Assembly: GCA_035719045.1 (NCBI GenBank)
Contig: DASTGO010000325.1
Coordinates: forward strand, 1 to 21,515
Direction of reading: 5' to 3'
Length of the DNA stretch: 21,515 nucleotides
Origin: DASTGO01 sp035719045
Lineage (GTDB): Bacteria > Actinomycetota > Actinomycetes > Actinomycetales > Kineosporiaceae
Positions 8,313-16,249 of the stretch are shown here, in pieces. The notes under the pieces are model-generated. The model saw nothing but the letters and a program-made list of their open reading frames with translations, ran no database searches and had not been told where the DNA came from. Each line of letters opens with the position of its first letter. Position 1 is the first letter of the stretch. Both the position numbers and the translations under genes were made by a program.

Positions 8313-8948
8313 TCAACCGGAGGATGTGTCCCAGCCGTGGGCGTCCGCGACGGCCTGCCACTGGGCGATGCCTCCTGGCAGGGGCCATGCCCGGGTGATA
8401 CCGCGGGTCTGGGCTGCTTCGAGGGCTTCGGCGAGGTGCCGGCTGAGGTAGGTGTGGGCCCGGTCAGCCCGGTCACCGGTGAGATTGCGGATCCCGTGCG
8501 TGGTCTGCTCGTAGAAGGCGACCGCCTGGTCGACGTCGGCATCCACGCGGGCGGGGTCCACCTCGACCAGAGCCAGGACGATCGCCGGGATGTCCTCGGC
8601 CCATGCTGCGGCCAGGCGGGCGAGCCCATCAATGACGACCAGGGACTGCAGCCCGGTGACCCACCAGGTCAGCACCGGCGGCAGCAATCCCTCCAGGGCC
8701 AACTTCCGGTAGGCCTTCACCCTGGCCTCGTCCGATGACGGCATCGGGCGCAACGGCAGCAGATGAACCTTCATGCCGAACCAGTCCAGCTCGCCCTCGG
8801 CGTCGGTCAGCGCGCAGCCGGGCCCGAATGGATCGCTCCTTGCGATCAGGACCGGGCGATCGGTCTGGGTGAGCAGGATCCGGTCACCGCCCGCGGTCCA
8901 CATCCGAAGCCCCGGCACGGGTCTCTCCGCAACGGTCCAGGTCAACAC
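8313..8948 (-). CDS. ParB-like fold hypothetical protein
   Basis: A 211-residue protein from a GTG start. The middle part, VVIDGLARLAAAWAEDIPAI (residues ~108-127), resembles the conserved core of ParB/sulfiredoxin-like domains, where an Asp-Gly-His/Asn-Arg motif binds nucleotide. Here the His/Asn is Leu (IDGLARL), so catalytic activity is uncertain. The C-terminal half is helical with no recognised HTH. No ParA lies nearby, so a chromosome-partition role is unlikely; stand-alone ParB-like proteins occur as nucleases or regulators near mobile DNA. The frame stays open for about 13 codons before the chosen start without another clear start codon, so the N-terminus may have been altered by rearrangement at 8949-9216. 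Confidence 0.55.
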   Translation of the reverse strand: MLTWTVAERPVPGLRMWTAGGDRILLTQTDRPVLIARSDPFGPGCALTDAEGELDWFGMKVHLLPLRPMPSSDEARVKAYRKLALEGLLPPVLTWWVTGLQSLVVIDGLARLAAAWAEDIPAIVLALVEVDPARVDADVDQAVAFYEQTTHGIRNLTGDRADRAHTYLSRHLAEALEAAQTRGITRAWPLPGGIAQWQAVADAHGWDTSSG

Positions 8949-9040
8949 GGGGTCGAGGCTATGGACCCCGTCACGACGTCAGGAACCCACCCAGGTGATC
9001 TCCCCCCTCCGCCTGTCCGACCGCGCGGTCCCCTGGCCGC

Positions 9041-9148
9041 ATCATCCGCGACCTGGACCAGGTGCCCGCCGACCGCAGCGACGTGGTCGAGGCCCAACGG
9101 GCCCGGATCCTGGAACGCGAAGCCCGGTTGCGCAAGAACACCTCGTGA
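9041..9148 (+). pseudogene. C-terminal fragment of a possible antitoxin-like gene
   Basis: A short frame with coding character ends in a helical, charged segment (DVVEAQRARILEREARLRK) and a TGA at 9146-9148. No start or N-terminus is visible before it. The stop overlaps the start of the next small frame as GTGA, the arrangement usual for toxin-antitoxin pairs. Family assignment is inference from context and composition only. Confidence 0.35.
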
Positions 9149-9216
9149 CCCGTAGGGTCGTCCGCGCTACCCCCGACTTCTTCCTCCAGTTCGACCATCA
9201 GCTCGCGCTGTGCTGA
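9145..9216 (+). pseudogene. N-terminal fragment of a possible toxin-like gene
   Basis: A GTG start at 9145 overlaps the previous stop. Only 23 residues (beginning VTRRVVRATPDFFLQFD) are read before a TGA. The start resembles small actinobacterial proteins of toxin-like size whose N-termini run RVRFxPxFFxxLD, which are usually about 100 residues or more. The rest of the gene is missing and the following 200 bases show no continuation in another frame. Low certainty. Confidence 0.3.
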
Positions 9217-9445
9217 CCAAGACCAGACGACGCCTTGACCTGGGCGTCTGCGTGACTGCGCTGGTGGCGTTCGAGTGGCTTCGGCGGTTCGGGTGTTCGC
9301 GGGACATCGACCGCCCAGATCGAGTTCAACGACTGGCGGATCGTGCTGTTGGTCCCATATTGGGCTGATCGCGTTGGGTTTGACTTGGTTGACGTGTAGC
9401 AGAGCTGCGTTGTGATCAAGGTCGCCGACCGTCGGGGGTACCTCC
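9217..9445. other. Intergenic region before the GGDEF-EAL gene
   Basis: No supported gene. It probably holds the promoter of the following gene (candidate listed separately). Frames crossing it on the minus strand look like chance openings. Confidence 0.4.
9389..9416 (+). promoter_or_regulatory. Possible promoter of the GGDEF-EAL gene
   Basis: TTGACG (9389-9394) and TGTGAT (9411-9416) are separated by 16 bases and lie about 30 bases before the start codon. The -35 matches the consensus at five of six positions and the -10 at four of six. Weak evidence. Confidence 0.22.
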
Positions 9446-12193
9446 ATGTCGGACCGGCACGCGGCTGTCCTCACCTCCGACATGTCACGAGTGCGCCCGG
9501 TGCGGGTGAATCCGGTGGCATGGGTGGCTGTCGGTTCGGCGTCCGCGGCCTGCGCGCTCGGTGTCGTGGCCTTGGTGGCCTGGCTGCGGAGGTGGACCGT
9601 CGTCCTGGGCGCTGGTCCGAACTCGTGGCCGATCGTGTTCAACGCGGCGCTCGGCCTTGCCCTTACCGGTGCCGCCCTCGCCGGGATGGGGCTGGGGCGG
9701 CGCCGTCTGGCGCCGGTGGCCGCCGGCTACGACCTCGCGGTGGGTTCGCTCACCCTGGTCGAGCATGTGACCGGCCACGACTTCGGGATCGACCAGTTGT
9801 TCATCAAGGGGTACATCTCTGGCCCTGCGGGCCTGCCGGGCCGGGTCTCCCCGAACGCCTCACTCTGCCTGGTGCTGCTGGGTGTGGGGATCCTGGCGTC
9901 ATCGCCTTGGCGGCCACGGCCTCGCACCCGATGGCTGGCCTTGTCCGGGGTGGTCGTGACGGCCATCGGCGTCGTGGCCCTGTTCGGGTACGCCGCGGGG
10001 CTGCCCGACGCCTACGACTGGAGTCGCGTCAGCGGCATGTCCCTCGTCGCGGCGTGCGGGATGACCCTGCTGGGGACGGCGGCGCTCGCGCTGGGCTGGG
10101 CGGAGGATCGCGAGACGGTCGCGAGGACACAGTGGTGGGCCCTGCCGGCAGGGCTGCTCGCCCTGGCTGTCGACGCGTTCGTCTGGGAGGCCCTGGTGGC
10201 CACCAACCGCCAGCCCGGCGGCCTCCAGGTGCGGTGGGTCCGGGCGACGACCTTTCTGGGGATCCTGCTGGGGGTCGTCCTGGCCGCGGCGGTCTGGTTG
10301 AGCCGCCGCGCCGACACCGCCGCCCGGGCACGACGGCGGGCCGAGCAGGCACTGGCCGCCAGCGAGGAACGCTTCCGGCTCGCCTTCGACGACTCTTGCG
10401 TCGGGATGGCCCTGCTCACGGTCGGCCCCGAACCGCCGGTGACCGACCCCGCCTCCCGCTGCCTGGGGCAGATACGGGTCAACCAGGCCCTGCGTACCTT
10501 CCTCGGCCGATCACCCACCGACCTGTCGGGACTGCACCTGGGCGACGTCCTCCTGCCTGAGGACCTCCCGGACACCACGAAGGCATTTCAGGATCTGCGG
10601 TCGGGGGATCTGGCCACGTACCAGGTGGAGCATCAGTTCCGTCATGCCAGCGGCGGCATCGTGTGGGGCGCGCTCACCGCGAGCATGGTCCACAACGGCA
10701 GCGGCGCTCCCCTCTACATGCTCTTCCAGGTGGAGGACATCACTGACCGTAAGCGGGCGGAGGAGCAACTGGTCCACCGGGCATTGCACGACGACCTGAC
10801 CGGCCTGCCCAACCGGTCGCTGCTGCTGGAACACCTGACCGGCGCCCTGAACCGGGCCCGGCGCACAGGCTCGCAGGTCGGCGTGCTGTTCCTGGACCTG
10901 GACGACTTCAAGTCGATCAACGACAGCTTCGGGCACGGCGCCGGCGACCAGTTCCTGACCCGCGTGGCGGCCTGGATCAGCGCCAGTGTGCGCGCCAGCG
11001 ACCTCGCCGCCCGGGTCGGGGGCGATGAATTCGTCGTGGTCTGCGAGGACCTCAAGGAGCCCGCCGACACCGCCTTGGTCGCTGATCAGATCCAACGCGC
11101 GCTGGCGGGCGAGGTCAGCCTGCACGGGCAGTCCGTCACCGCCGGAGCAAGCATCGGTATCGCCCTCAGCCACCCCGGCAGCACCCCGGAGTCCCTGCTG
11201 CGCGACGCCGACGCCGCGATGTATGAGGCGAAGAGCCGGGGCGGCCGGTGCTGGCAGCCTGCCGGAGCCGGCCTGCAAGCGGCCGCGCTGCGCGTTCTGA
11301 CCGTGCAGTCCGAGCTACGCCACGCTCTGAAGCACCAGGAGCTGCGGGTCTACTACCAGCCAGTGATCGACCTGAAGACCGGCGCGGTCGTCGCTGTCGA
11401 GGCCCTGCTGCGCTGGCAGCACCCCGAACGGGGACTGATCCTTCCGGAGGACTTCCTCGACATCGCTGAGCAGCGCGGCCTGATCCACGAGATCGGCGAC
11501 TGGGTCCTGCGCACCGCCTGTGCCCAGGCCGCCACCTGGTACCAGCGATATGGCGATACCGCCCCTACCCTCGCCGTCAACATCTCCTCCCGCCAGCTCA
11601 ACCAGCACGACATCAGCGAGCAGGTCCTGAAAGCACTCCAAGCCTGTCACCTGCCCCCCGAGCGGCTCTTCCTGGAGATCACCGAGAGCCAGTTGCTGAT
11701 CGCGGGAAGGTCCTCGACGGACGCCCTGCACGCACTGGCCGGCAGAGGAGTACGGATCGCCGTCGACGACTTCGGAACCGGCTACGCCAGCTTCGACTAC
11801 CTGCGCCGGCTACCCGTCCACCAACTGAAGATCGACAAGTCCTTCATCAACGAAGTCCCGACCGACCGGACCCATGCCGCGATCACCGCCGCGGTGATCA
11901 CCCTCGGGCACAACCTCGGCCTGACCGTTGTGGCCGAGGGCATCGAGACCGCCGAACAGCTGCACGCCCTGCAAGACATGGACTGCCCCCGGGGACAGGG
12001 ATGGCTATGGCACCACGCCCTCCCCGCCACAGACCTCGACACCCTCCTGGCCGCCCACACCCACCATGGCCTCACCCACACCCCGGCCGTGAAACCGCCA
12101 CCAGGACTGCGCAACCCCAGGCCACGCGCGACCTCAGACGCCGGAACCCTGCCCGTTGGACTCGGGAAGGATCAGCAGCGGCAGGACGGGTGA
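9446..12193 (+). CDS. Membrane PAS-GGDEF-EAL cyclic-di-GMP enzyme
   Basis: A 915-residue protein that makes and/or degrades cyclic-di-GMP at the membrane. Residues ~25-285 contain about eight hydrophobic segments forming an unnamed sensor domain seen before kinases and GGDEF proteins. Residues ~300-440 are a PAS domain (starts AASEERFRLAFDDS). The GGDEF domain (~441-600) keeps GGDEF at 525-529 and an inhibitory RxxD site at 516-519, exactly five residues upstream. The EAL domain (~620-870) keeps E652-A-L, DDFGTGYAS (774-782), K796 and E831 in VVAEGIE. Both catalytic sites look intact. The C-terminal 40 residues are Pro/Arg-rich. The ATG at 9446 follows GGGGG at a workable distance; an ATG 12 codons later is also possible. 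No partner gene lies beside it, so the signal is unknown. Confidence 0.95.
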   Translation: MSDRHAAVLTSDMSRVRPVRVNPVAWVAVGSASAACALGVVALVAWLRRWTVVLGAGPNSWPIVFNAALGLALTGAALAGMGLGRRRLAPVAAGYDLAVGSLTLVEHVTGHDFGIDQLFIKGYISGPAGLPGRVSPNASLCLVLLGVGILASSPWRPRPRTRWLALSGVVVTAIGVVALFGYAAGLPDAYDWSRVSGMSLVAACGMTLLGTAALALGWAEDRETVARTQWWALPAGLLALAVDAFVWEALVATNRQPGGLQVRWVRATTFLGILLGVVLAAAVWLSRRADTAARARRRAEQALAASEERFRLAFDDSCVGMALLTVGPEPPVTDPASRCLGQIRVNQALRTFLGRSPTDLSGLHLGDVLLPEDLPDTTKAFQDLRSGDLATYQVEHQFRHASGGIVWGALTASMVHNGSGAPLYMLFQVEDITDRKRAEEQLVHRALHDDLTGLPNRSLLLEHLTGALNRARRTGSQVGVLFLDLDDFKSINDSFGHGAGDQFLTRVAAWISASVRASDLAARVGGDEFVVVCEDLKEPADTALVADQIQRALAGEVSLHGQSVTAGASIGIALSHPGSTPESLLRDADAAMYEAKSRGGRCWQPAGAGLQAAALRVLTVQSELRHALKHQELRVYYQPVIDLKTGAVVAVEALLRWQHPERGLILPEDFLDIAEQRGLIHEIGDWVLRTACAQAATWYQRYGDTAPTLAVNISSRQLNQHDISEQVLKALQACHLPPERLFLEITESQLLIAGRSSTDALHALAGRGVRIAVDDFGTGYASFDYLRRLPVHQLKIDKSFINEVPTDRTHAAITAAVITLGHNLGLTVVAEGIETAEQLHALQDMDCPRGQGWLWHHALPATDLDTLLAAHTHHGLTHTPAVKPPPGLRNPRPRATSDAGTLPVGLGKDQQRQDG

Positions 12194-12310
12194 AAGGACG
12201 ATCGGCACGATCATCCCGACGGGATGAGGCTCGACCACAGGGACCCGGCGAGGATGGCCAGGTCGGCATGGGCATCGACGCTCGCTGTGAAGAGCCTCGG
12301 AGGTGATGAC
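12194..12310. other. Short intergenic region before the DUF6325-like gene
   Basis: No gene seen. It ends with GGAGG at about 12299-12303, seven bases from the next ATG, which decides the start of the following broken gene. Confidence 0.5.
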
Positions 12311-12729
12311 ATGACGGCGCACGTCCAGGAATCGCCGGACGAACTCGGTCCCGTCGACTGGATGGTCCAGGAGTTCCCCGGCAGGAGGTTCAACGGAGAG
12401 ACCGCACCCGCGCTGAATGACCTCGTGGAGAAGGGGATGGTCCATGTCCTCGACCTGCTTCTGATCCGCAAGGAGGACGTTGGCGGCACAGCCGCCGTCC
12501 CCGTAGGGGAGAACCTGTGGGCCGCGCCGCTCGGGTCTTCTGTGCGTCACACGGGCGTTCACCCGGTGGCCGCCGGGCGGGATTCCTGTCCAGGGGATCA
12601 TCGCTGCGTCTCGAGGAGGCCGAGGCCGAGACGGCCGACGCGCATGAGGAGGACGAAGCGAACGAGCCTGCAGCTTTCGTGCCGGACACGCAGAGCGCGG
12701 CCGTCGAGACCGAGAGGAAGGCTGAGTGA
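12311..12729 (+). pseudogene. DUF6325-like gene, frameshifted with internal deletion
   Basis: The start has a good ribosome binding site. The protein begins as in the DUF6325 family (VDWMVQEFPGRRFNGE then APALNDLVEKG and VLDLLLIRK). After about residue 55 it jumps to the family's WENLWAAPLG-type segment, seen as GENLWAAPLGSSVRHTG, so roughly 50 internal residues appear to be missing. An extra base near 12589 then moves the expected IPVQGIIAAS into a second frame, and another extra base near 12611 moves LEEAEAETADAHEEDE into a third, which ends at 12727-12729 in ETERKAE. Each shift can be read from continuing family-like sequence in the new frame. The family's function is unknown to me. The gene is either decayed or, for the two single-base shifts, misread. 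Confidence 0.65.
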
Positions 12730-12730
12730 G

Positions 12731-12898
12731 GTGCCGCTGGCAGCGAGGCCGGCACGTCGGGCAACCATGATCGGCCCGGCTCCGGTGGCGCGTACGGCGA
12801 CCACCGTGGGGACGGCAGCGGTCGTCGCCCACGGTGTGGCTCGTCGGACCGACCGCCGAGAGGATCGTCGGGAGGACCGCCGCGACCGGCGGTTCTGA
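12731..12898 (+). CDS. Small hypothetical protein with basic tail
   Basis: A 55-residue protein from a GTG one base after the stop of the DUF6325-like gene, with AGGAAGG upstream as a likely ribosome binding site. It has a short alanine/valine-rich stretch (TTVGTAAVVAHGVA) followed by an Arg/Asp/Glu-repeat tail (RREDRREDRRDRRF). Small proteins of this kind follow DUF6325 genes in other actinobacteria as I remember them. The hydrophobic part is short for a full membrane helix. Function unknown. Its intact frame beside a broken partner is notable. Confidence 0.55.
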   Translation: MPLAARPARRATMIGPAPVARTATTVGTAAVVAHGVARRTDRREDRREDRRDRRF

Positions 12899-12994
12899 AG
12901 TCGGGGACGGAGCCCCCGCATGCGGAATGCCACCACGACGCAGGGAGTTCGTCCCCGGATTGCGACGGGATCAGACGAAAGCAAGGAGGCATTG

Positions 12995-13333
12995 ATGACA
13001 GCGACGACAGCAGCGGCGACGCCGCAGGAGGCTACTTCCGACGGAACCATCACGCCGGAGACGCCGCCGCCCTTCTCGCGGCTGCCCATCGGCCACGGCG
13101 CCGTCCTCAGGGCGATCAAGCAGAACACCATCCGTGTCGCGCTCCCAGTGCTGGGCGAGATCCGGCTCCCCCCGGGGGATACCCTCGCCTGGCTGGGCGG
13201 GCTGGCGACGCTCGCCGCGCTGGGCATCATCGACTGGCCGGTAACCGTGGCTGTCGGTGTCGGGCACCTGCTCGCCCACCAGCAGCGCCTGCGGCTGCTC
13301 AAGGACTTCGGTGAGGGTCTGGAAGAGGTCTGA
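12995..13333 (+). CDS. Small hypothetical protein, probable membrane hairpin
   Basis: A 112-residue protein. The ATG at 12995 was chosen because AAGGAGG lies just upstream; an earlier in-frame ATG at 12920 has no such site. The N-terminal ~30 residues are Thr/Ala/Pro-rich and disordered. Residues ~65-95 contain two short hydrophobic segments (LAWLGGLATLAALGII and PVTVAVGVGHLLA), and the end is charged (LLKDFGEGLEEV). It resembles unnamed actinobacterial proteins found near DUF1622 and DUF6325 genes. It is six bases from the next gene, so the two are probably one operon. Confidence 0.7.
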   Translation: MTATTAAATPQEATSDGTITPETPPPFSRLPIGHGAVLRAIKQNTIRVALPVLGEIRLPPGDTLAWLGGLATLAALGIIDWPVTVAVGVGHLLAHQQRLRLLKDFGEGLEEV

Positions 13334-13339
13334 CCCACG

Positions 13340-13828
13340 ATGACCTTCCAGGAGGTGATGGACCGCGTTGCCCAGGCCTTCGAGGGGATCGGGGGCGCCG
13401 TCCTGCTCGGCGGGCTGGTGCTGTCCGTCGTCGTCGCGGGCCACTCGTGGGCCCGGGAGCGCGACGGCGCCGTCGCCTACCGGCTGCTCCGTCGGACCTT
13501 CGGTGGGGTGATCCTCCTCGGCCTGGAGATCCTCGTCGCCGCCGACCTGCTCCGGACCGTGGCAGTCTCTCCGACGCTGCAGAACGTCATCATCCTGGCT
13601 GTCATCGTGCTGATCCGGACCTTCCTCAGCTTCTCGCTGGAGATCGAGATCGAGGGGATCCCGCCGTGGCGACGCGCCCTCCTCCCCAGCTTTGCGAACC
13701 GAGCGCCCCGTGATCAGATGTCGGCGACAGCGGGATCGCCGGGCACCTCACCCGGGCCGCCCACGCCGACCACACCATCGAGCGGGGACACATCCGGCGC
13801 GGCGATAGTGCACTCGCCCCTGCAATGA
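13340..13828 (+). CDS. DUF1622 family membrane protein
   Basis: A 162-residue protein with three predicted membrane helices (~17-36, ~50-70, ~80-100). The family-typical features are YRLLRRTFGGVILLGLEILV, then AADLLRTV, and IRTFLSFSLEIEIEG at the end of the third helix. The C-terminal ~45 residues are Pro/Ser/Thr/Gly-rich and probably disordered. The family is of unknown function. The ATG lies six bases after the previous stop with no strong ribosome binding site, which suggests coupling to the upstream gene. Confidence 0.85.
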   Translation: MTFQEVMDRVAQAFEGIGGAVLLGGLVLSVVVAGHSWARERDGAVAYRLLRRTFGGVILLGLEILVAADLLRTVAVSPTLQNVIILAVIVLIRTFLSFSLEIEIEGIPPWRRALLPSFANRAPRDQMSATAGSPGTSPGPPTPTTPSSGDTSGAAIVHSPLQ

Positions 13829-14149
13829 CCTCCGGATGCCGTGCGGACCGTGGCTGACGCCGTCCTCGCGCTCTGGCCACCGCAGCATGACGATCAACCC
13901 GACCTGACCGCCGTCTTGCGCGCCAACACCACCACGTCGCCGCATGCCACCACGCACCCGCGCCGCCAAGCGGTGAATGTCTGTTCGGCAGGTCCTTCGG
14001 GCGTGTATTCGGCGCGGACAACCGCAAACGACCGGACCAGGCCGGATGCAGCCGGACACCATGAGACCGGCCCTGACTGCGTAACCAGCCCCTGTGAATT
14101 GGTGTCAGTCGCATGTCACGAGGCAGAGTGACCACTCAATGTGAACTAC
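13829..14149. other. Region without a supported gene, boundary to lower-GC island
   Basis: About 320 bases. A 96-residue plus-strand frame is open at 13841-14131 but has no family resemblance and poor codon character. Base composition falls at about 14100-14140, marking the edge of the following island. I see no integrase or direct repeat here. Confidence 0.4.
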
Positions 14150-14626
14150 TCATCTTGATCCAGAACCCGTCCCGAAGTAGAACCCGATAGCCAGAGAAAT
14201 AATGGGGATTACGGTTTGGTTTACCTTCAGTATGCGATCTACCAATACGTCGCCATCCCTGGCTGGCAACCATGTCCCGTAGATCGGGCCCGCAGCGGAG
14301 CACAGCACGATAATCGCGAATATTGCGACAAAGACCCTCACAATGAGACGTCTCATCTGAGCGCCTTCTTTGGTGCTGGCCATCTTGGATGAGAACTCAG
14401 CTATGGCCCCCAGTTTGCTCGCATCCAGCTTGCTCGCATCGAAATCCTTTTGCGCCTGACTGGTCTTCCCTTCCCAAAGCGCCGCATCCTTCGCTTTGTC
14501 TTCAATATCACCCATGAGGTCCTCTATTGAAGCGCCTAGGTCTTTGGCATCGAAGCCCTCCTGAGCCTGACTGGCGCGATCCTTCCAGACTGCCGCGTCT
14601 CTTTCCATGTCTTCAATATCGCCCAC
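14150..14626 (-). CDS. Two-helix membrane protein with internal 37-residue repeat
   Basis: A 158-residue protein from a GTG at 14626 with GGGG six bases upstream; an ATG at 14608 is the alternative. The frame opens further, to 14803, but that part crosses a strong hairpin and looks non-coding. Residues ~2-70 hold two copies of a charged helical unit 37 residues apart (GDIEDMERDAAVWKDRASQA and GDIEDKAKDAALWEGKTSQA). Two membrane helices follow (~93-114 and ~137-152), separated by a short loop, and the protein ends FYFGTGSGSR. The layout suggests a cytoplasmic coiled module anchored in the membrane. I do not recognise the family. It is the last gene of a three-gene minus-strand set with lower GC than its surroundings. 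Confidence 0.65.
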   Translation of the reverse strand: MGDIEDMERDAAVWKDRASQAQEGFDAKDLGASIEDLMGDIEDKAKDAALWEGKTSQAQKDFDASKLDASKLGAIAEFSSKMASTKEGAQMRRLIVRVFVAIFAIIVLCSAAGPIYGTWLPARDGDVLVDRILKVNQTVIPIISLAIGFYFGTGSGSR

Positions 14627-14731
14627 AACGCACCCCGCTGCCGCGCTTGTACTTTCCCGCAGAACTCCTTGAGGGATCCGTCGATCGGGGCGGCTGGGCA
14701 GGCGCGGCATCTTGTGGACCCACGTCGTCCG

Positions 14732-14762
14732 GTTCTTTATGGGTTCAAACCCCATCAAGAAC
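14732..14762. terminator. 12-bp hairpin between two island genes, terminator-like
   Basis: GTTCTTTATGGG and CCCATCAAGAAC pair at 11 of 12 positions around the 7-base loop TTCAAAC. It starts 18 bases after the stop of the minus-strand gene at 14781, a typical terminator position, though no T-tract follows. On the plus strand it has the geometry of a tRNA acceptor plus T-arm (7 + 5 bp and a T-loop), but no D or anticodon arm is present. Confidence 0.5.
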
Positions 14763-14780
14763 TTGTGCGATGGAGCACTA

Positions 14781-15074
14781 CTAGCCGCCCTGAGCCGTTT
14801 CACTCTTCACCTGCTGATCCAGCATATTCATCAGGTTGATCACATGGTTTCCCATGGCAGTTGCTTCAGTTGACAGCTCTTTGCCGGTCTTCAGGAGTTC
14901 ACCCATTATCTCCCCGAGGGAAGCTTTGACTGCGCTGTCGTTCGTGTCCCTCGCCAGATTGGCAATCTTCTGGACGAGCATGAATATCTGTTGCGCCATT
15001 CCCAGTTGCACATGAATATTCTTCTGGATTTCCAACAGCGGCAGGATCAAGGATGGATCTGAGATCTTGGCCAT
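14781..15074 (-). CDS. Small all-helical hypothetical protein
   Basis: A 97-residue protein. The ATG at 15074 was chosen because AGGAG lies about a dozen bases upstream and the residues before it look non-coding. It is predicted almost wholly alpha-helical with heptad-like hydrophobics (for example LPLLEIQKNIHVQLGMAQQI and MGELLKTGKELSTEATAM), so it probably forms a helical bundle or coiled coil. No cysteine pair, catalytic motif or membrane segment is visible. It lies between two other unrecognised genes in the same direction and may be a partner or adaptor of the membrane protein after it. Family not recognised. Confidence 0.65.
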   Translation of the reverse strand: MAKISDPSLILPLLEIQKNIHVQLGMAQQIFMLVQKIANLARDTNDSAVKASLGEIMGELLKTGKELSTEATAMGNHVINLMNMLDQQVKSETAQGG

Positions 15075-15169
15075 AAGGGGAAGCGCTCCTATGTCTCCAG
15101 GGTTCGGACTAGCACAGAACAACCCCCGTCGGTGCAACACCTTTCAGCAAGGGGATGCGAAGTCGATGG

Positions 15170-16018
15170 TCAACTGGCTGCCAGAACCGCCGAGGGAAGA
15201 GTGGGCGGGCTCTCGCCGTCACCTGCCCGGATTCTTGCCAGCATCGCCCGTTCGCTTTCAAGCCAATAGGTGAGAGTCATACCCCAGGGCTGGCCGGCGC
15301 TTTGCCATCTGTAGTAGGCGTCCACCTCGATCCTGCACAGGTACTCCTCCCTCGGGAGGGTGGATATCCTCTTCAAGTAGCTGATGGCAGTCTGATAATC
15401 GGAGGAGTTGCGCACCGCATTCGTTGCCCCGATCAGCATCGCGGAAACGTGCACCTCTGCTGAGAGCCAGTAATCATCAGCGGACGCCCCTACTACTTGC
15501 TTGGACCGCCGAGACATCGCCTCGGCCAGATCTTGAACTCGATGCACGTATTCCGCTGGAGGAAACTCCATCTTGAGAATCCTCAGGGTGGTATCCAATC
15601 CGTCCGGCGTGGCACCCAGCCCCTTTGCCAGCCCCATCAGACCCGCGAGGTACCTTTTTGCTGCCATGGCGAAATTTGAGGTGACTCCGCCTGGAGACTG
15701 GCCCGCCGCCTCCCACATGGACTCGGCTACTTGACGAATATGTTCACGATACGGTTCCCACAGTTTAGCCTCAGCCGCATTCCAGTATGTGCGATCGTCC
15801 TGAATGGGACTACCCTGAGCTTCTCTCAGGGAATCGGTGATCTTCTGGATTGTGGCAAGCTTACTGATGGTATCGATGGGGTTGAGCGCATAGCCCGTAT
15901 AGTAAACAATATAGTCATCGATGTGCTTCTCTATTTGAGCGACATGTTCCAGCCATCTTCTGGCTTGATCCTCCACTCCTGCAGGATCATTACCCTCGTT
16001 GTTGTGATTACTGATCAT
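15170..16018 (-). CDS. Hypothetical all-helical protein, first gene of the lower-GC island
   Basis: A 282-residue protein from an ATG at 16018 with AGGG six bases upstream; a longer version from 16078 lacks a good site. The composition is soluble and helical with many aromatic residues (HIDDYIVYYTGYALNP, TYWNAAEAKLWEPYREHI, VDAYYRWQ). No P-loop, nuclease or protease motif was found. Codon use includes A/T-ending codons that the neighbouring high-GC genes avoid, which suggests acquisition from elsewhere. It is followed by two more genes in the same direction. Function unknown. Confidence 0.7.
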   Translation of the reverse strand: MISNHNNEGNDPAGVEDQARRWLEHVAQIEKHIDDYIVYYTGYALNPIDTISKLATIQKITDSLREAQGSPIQDDRTYWNAAEAKLWEPYREHIRQVAESMWEAAGQSPGGVTSNFAMAAKRYLAGLMGLAKGLGATPDGLDTTLRILKMEFPPAEYVHRVQDLAEAMSRRSKQVVGASADDYWLSAEVHVSAMLIGATNAVRNSSDYQTAISYLKRISTLPREEYLCRIEVDAYYRWQSAGQPWGMTLTYWLESERAMLARIRAGDGESPPTLPSAVLAAS

Positions 16019-16168
16019 CCTATTCCCTATCACCCAGGCAATGCCTCCAGTGGTGGGGCATCTAGAAATCAACTTCATGCCCTAGATCTACTTTGCGCCC
16101 CTCCAACTCGGAGTCACAGAAGTTTCGAATGACTCCAACATGCGCCAAGAGACCGCCAGGAGACGGGT

Positions 16169-16193
16169 ACTCGTCGCTCTCTCTGCGACGAGT
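16169..16193. other. Perfect 9-bp stem-loop
   Basis: ACTCGTCGC and GCGACGAGT pair perfectly around the loop TCTCTCT. It lies about 150 bases before the start of the minus-strand gene at 16018. It could be a leader hairpin of that operon, a terminator for transcription from the right, or a binding site. No T-tract decides the direction. Confidence 0.45.
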
Positions 16194-16249
16194 CGTTTCC
16201 CTGGGCGCCCCGCCAGCCTTCAGCTTCGTGACGCTGACACGCCGTCGTA

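Noticed and set aside
8971..9642. 223-residue minus-strand frame across the TA scar and GGDEF gene start
   Set aside because: Overlaps a well-supported gene start and lacks family resemblance.
9412..10560. 382-residue plus-strand frame overlapping the GGDEF-EAL gene
   Set aside because: Out-of-frame translation of the membrane sensor region; no recognisable protein.
13841..14131. 96-residue plus-strand frame
   Set aside because: No family resemblance, no good start signal, and composition changes within it.
14690..14763. Complete tRNA gene
   Set aside because: T-arm and acceptor geometry fit, but no D-arm or anticodon arm can be folded; it is a plain hairpin.
14627..14803. N-terminal extension of the two-helix membrane protein to a GTG at 14803
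   Set aside because: It overlaps the previous gene, runs through a strong hairpin and shows no coding character; the repeat domain starts right after the GTG at 14626.
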